From positions 12,613,093 through 12,677,092 of the forward strand of contig NC_090744.1 of NCBI RefSeq assembly GCF_036898095.1: 64,000 nucleotides of DNA, read 5' to 3'. Both the position numbers and the translations under genes were made by a program. The stretch comes from Palaemon carinicauda (taxonomy: Eukaryota > Arthropoda > Malacostraca > Decapoda > Palaemonidae). Below the pieces are notes generated by a model. That model did no database searches, was not told where the DNA came from, and was given only the letters and a program-made list of their open reading frames with translations. Shown one piece after another: positions 61,654 through 64,000 of the stretch (within the stretch, counting starts at the first letter, position 1; each line of letters opens with the position of its first letter).

Positions 61654-62631
61654 TCAACAATCATTTATGCCATAACGTTTAGGTTTACTCTTGAAGCGCG
61701 TTGAACGTCTATTTTGGATTTCAGGCTCGGATGTCTTAAGAACATCGTCCTCCAAATAGGCTTCTTTAACGACAAGCGGCTCACAGGCATCCTCGCTTCT
61801 CAGCTCAGGTTTACTCTTTTCTTTCTGTTGTGGACTGCAGCTCCTTATCAAACTCTGCTCTTGTAAGATCTGTTCCAGATCATTATCGTCCAATTGCTCG
61901 TCAGTATCAACCTCGATGTTCTCCAAGTCATCCGAACATCTCTCCTGTAGCCAATAACTGCCGTCGATTTCTTCTATACTGTACTCTTTATTTCCCAACT
62001 TGACTTAGTAAGATTTAGGAGCGACTTCTCCCATGCAAAGCGCAGGAGTCCATATCTTGCTACCTGGCAGTCTGAGGCGTACCGCCTCTCCTGTGGGTAT
62101 AGGCTTCAATGCACGTGTCCCTCTGTTATAGTAATGGGCCTGCTTGTCCTTTTTTTCCAAGCTAACTAAAGAATCTTGCTGTGTAGGATATCTAGGCTTT
62201 AATAATGCTGACATGCAGGGCATGATAGTTTTATAACGTCTACCCATAAGTCTTTGGGCTGGGCTAGTCAACATGGCTTCTGTTGCTGTGTTATTCCAGT
62301 TAAGTAAAGCCAAAAACTCTGATTCTCCAGTCAGTTTACACTTTGTGAACATTTTCTTTACTATTTTCATGGCATTCTCAGCCTTTCCATTTGATTGTGC
62401 ATACCTTGGACTAAAAGTAATGTGTTCAAAAGACCATGTCTTTGCAAAAGAACGGAATTCTGGTGTGATAAACTGTGGCCCATTATCTGTTACTAACTGG
62501 TCCGGTATTCCATGACGAGAAAATATAATTTGTAGTTCTCTAACGATGGCAGTCGATATCGTATTATTTACTCTTGATACTTCAAGAAAACTGCTAAAAT
62601 AATTAGCTACTATAAGGGGTATCCGATTATC
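61654..62631 (-). pseudogene. Gypsy integrase core and C-terminal tail, right-hand element
   Basis: On the minus strand the frame is open from about 62631 down to 62005, without an upstream Met. It reads IVANYFSSFLEVSRVNNTIS, IPDQLVTDNGPQFITPEF (second catalytic Asp), SPRYAQSNGKAENAMKIVKK (Glu) and a C-terminal region with GEAVRLRLPGSKIWTPALCM. After a stop at 62005, 61998-61654 gives an acidic segment and the basic end RRSTRFKSKPKRYGIND typical of integrase tails. A frameshift at about 62635 separates it from the upstream part. Confidence 0.85.
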
Positions 62632-63997
62632 AATATGACAGATCAGCTCCTACTTTTGACCATGGACGAAGGGCAAACTCATGACTTTTCATCGGTTCTT
62701 TAGGAGGAAGGTCTCTAATTGACAAACAAGCATCACACTGTTGAACCAATGCTTTCAGATCCGAGGACATTCCTGGCCAGAACAGCGCTTCTCTCATCCT
62801 TCTTAGACAACCCTCCACTCCAATGTGTCCTTGATGTGCAATGTCCAACATCTGTTTCCTGAGACTCTTAGGAACAATTAAACGATTTCCTTTGAACACT
62901 AAACCATCTTCAGTATGCAGTTCATCTCTATAATCATGGAAAGCTCTAGCACACTCAGGAGCTTTATTTCTAGCATCTGGCCAACCTTTTCTGATCATTT
63001 TTGTAACTGCTTGAAGATTGCTGTCACTTCCACTGTGAGCTTTTATCTCTTGCAATCTGCCATCTGTGATCATCAAGGTATCTCCGATCAGTGTTGTAGC
63101 CTCATTTTTCACAGTTTGAAGGTAATTTACAAATATAGAATTTTCAGAGCAATTAGGCAAGAATGCACAGCTTAATGTGTCAGCAATGTACATGTGTTTT
63201 CCTTTGACATACTTAACCTCCAAAGCATAATACTGCAGGTGTAGCAACATCCTCTGAAGCCTAGCTGGGGCTGCTGCTAACAGTTTCTTGAAAATTAACT
63301 CCAGTGCTTGGTGGTCAGAATGCACCGTGACCTTGTCCCGTATATATACATAATGGTGAAACCTCTCACATGCTAAAACAATAGCTAGACATTCCTTTTT
63401 AATTTGTGCATAACGCTGCTCTGCCTCTGACAAACTTTTGGATGCGAAAGCCACGGGCTGGCCTTTCTGCAAAAGGGCTGCTCCAATTCCATGCTGGGAT
63501 GCATCACACTGAATAGTAACCTCTGAAATTAAACTATAATAATATTGAACAGGTATTTTACTGGCTGCTTTGAAAGCTTTTTCTTGAATATCTTGCCACA
63601 TAAATTCAGAGTTCTTGTGCAGAAAATCCCTCAGAGGAGCGGTCAGTTCAGCTAATTTTGGCAGAAATTTAGCTAGGTACAGCACCATTCCAAGAAATCT
63701 TCATACCCCTGCAACATCTTTAGGTGCTGGCATCTCCACTAAAGCTTTCACTTTCTCAGGTCCTGGTTTTAATCCTTTGTCTGTTGCTACATGACCCATA
63801 AATGAAACTCCCTTTTGTCTCAATTGGAGTTTATCAGTTCCCAGTACCACGTTTCGCTCTTTACCGTGCCTGATAAAGGACTGAAGATTTCTATCATGAT
63901 CATTTGTAGCCTCTATGTCAGTAGCTCCTTTTCCATACACCAAAAAGTCGTCTGCAATGACCTTAATTCCCTCAAGTCCCTCAATCAGCTGATGCAT
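62630..63997 (-). pseudogene. Gypsy RT, RNase H and integrase zinc domain, right-hand element
   Basis: RT: GIKVIADDFLVYGKGATD (catalytic Asp pair), KLQLRQKGVSFMGHVATDKG and RFLGMVLYLAKFLPKLAELT. One in-frame TGA stop at about 63698 lies just before RFLGM. RNase H: VTIQCDASQHGIGAALLQKG, YAQIKKECLAIVLACERF and DKVTVHSDHQALELIF. Integrase zinc domain: DIAHQGHIGVEGCLRRMREA, FWPGMSSDLKALVQQCDAC. The usual Ty3/gypsy order RT-RH-IN. The element runs off the window at 64000, so Gag, protease and the first part of RT are not seen. Confidence 0.9.
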
Positions 63998-64000
63998 ACA

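Overview
This is eukaryotic, intron-containing, AT-rich DNA that is almost entirely transposable elements. It most resembles an arthropod, and among arthropods a decapod crustacean. The reasons are: at least six relics of DIRS-type tyrosine-recombinase retrotransposons, a group known to be widespread in Decapoda; many short TTAGG/CCTAA runs (the arthropod telomere motif) scattered on the left; a tRNA-derived SINE and AAT-tailed LINEs of a shrimp-like style; and one host exon that matches WDR55. No bacterial, operon or CRISPR feature is present. The species cannot be named from the sequence.

Layout. 1-11.2 kb: AT-rich tandem repeat, a 43-bp-arm hairpin, a broken LINE reverse transcriptase (minus), a 37-bp minisatellite of about 1 kb, three copies of a TTAA-flanked piggyBac-type MITE, four phase-0 exon-like segments encoding a Cys/His-rich then acidic protein, and a decayed DIRS recombinase. 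11.6-24.2 kb: a Ty3/gypsy-related LTR element on the minus strand whose genes run Gag-PR-IN-RT (Gmr1-type order). Its RT is split by a DIRS element (11935-18592) with terminal repeats and internal complementary region intact. 24.2-28.7 kb: a second, chimeric DIRS relic. 29.0-29.3 kb: one WDR55 exon. 30.0-36.5 kb: a third DIRS element with a large, repeat-rich Gag region and an RT ending shortly after the YLDD motif. 38.9-41.4 kb: an unrecognised minus-strand coding region split by an AAT-tailed LINE. 41.4-51.5 kb: a decayed DIRS split by a complete-ended Ty3/gypsy element (42798-50512), which is itself split by a Tigger/pogo DNA transposon (45580-48287, TA target). 51.5-61 kb: LINE tails, a DIRS right end holding a MITE, further MITEs, a SINE, a foldback repeat and a decayed DIRS RT/RNase H. 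61-64 kb: the 3' half of another Ty3/gypsy element (minus), running off the window.

Virtually every element ORF carries stops or frameshifts, so little here is likely to be active. The nesting gives a relative history: Gmr1-like element before DIRS (11935-18592), and DIRS relic before gypsy before Tigger at 42-50 kb. The most useful observations are the Gmr1-type gene order, the textbook DIRS termini with 159-bp inverted repeats that read as identical beside broken ORFs, the seven-copy MITE family with an 18-bp perfect palindrome, and the unexplained zinc-binding-like exon chain at 7.8-10.2 kb. All calls rest on reading motifs by eye; no alignment or database search was run.
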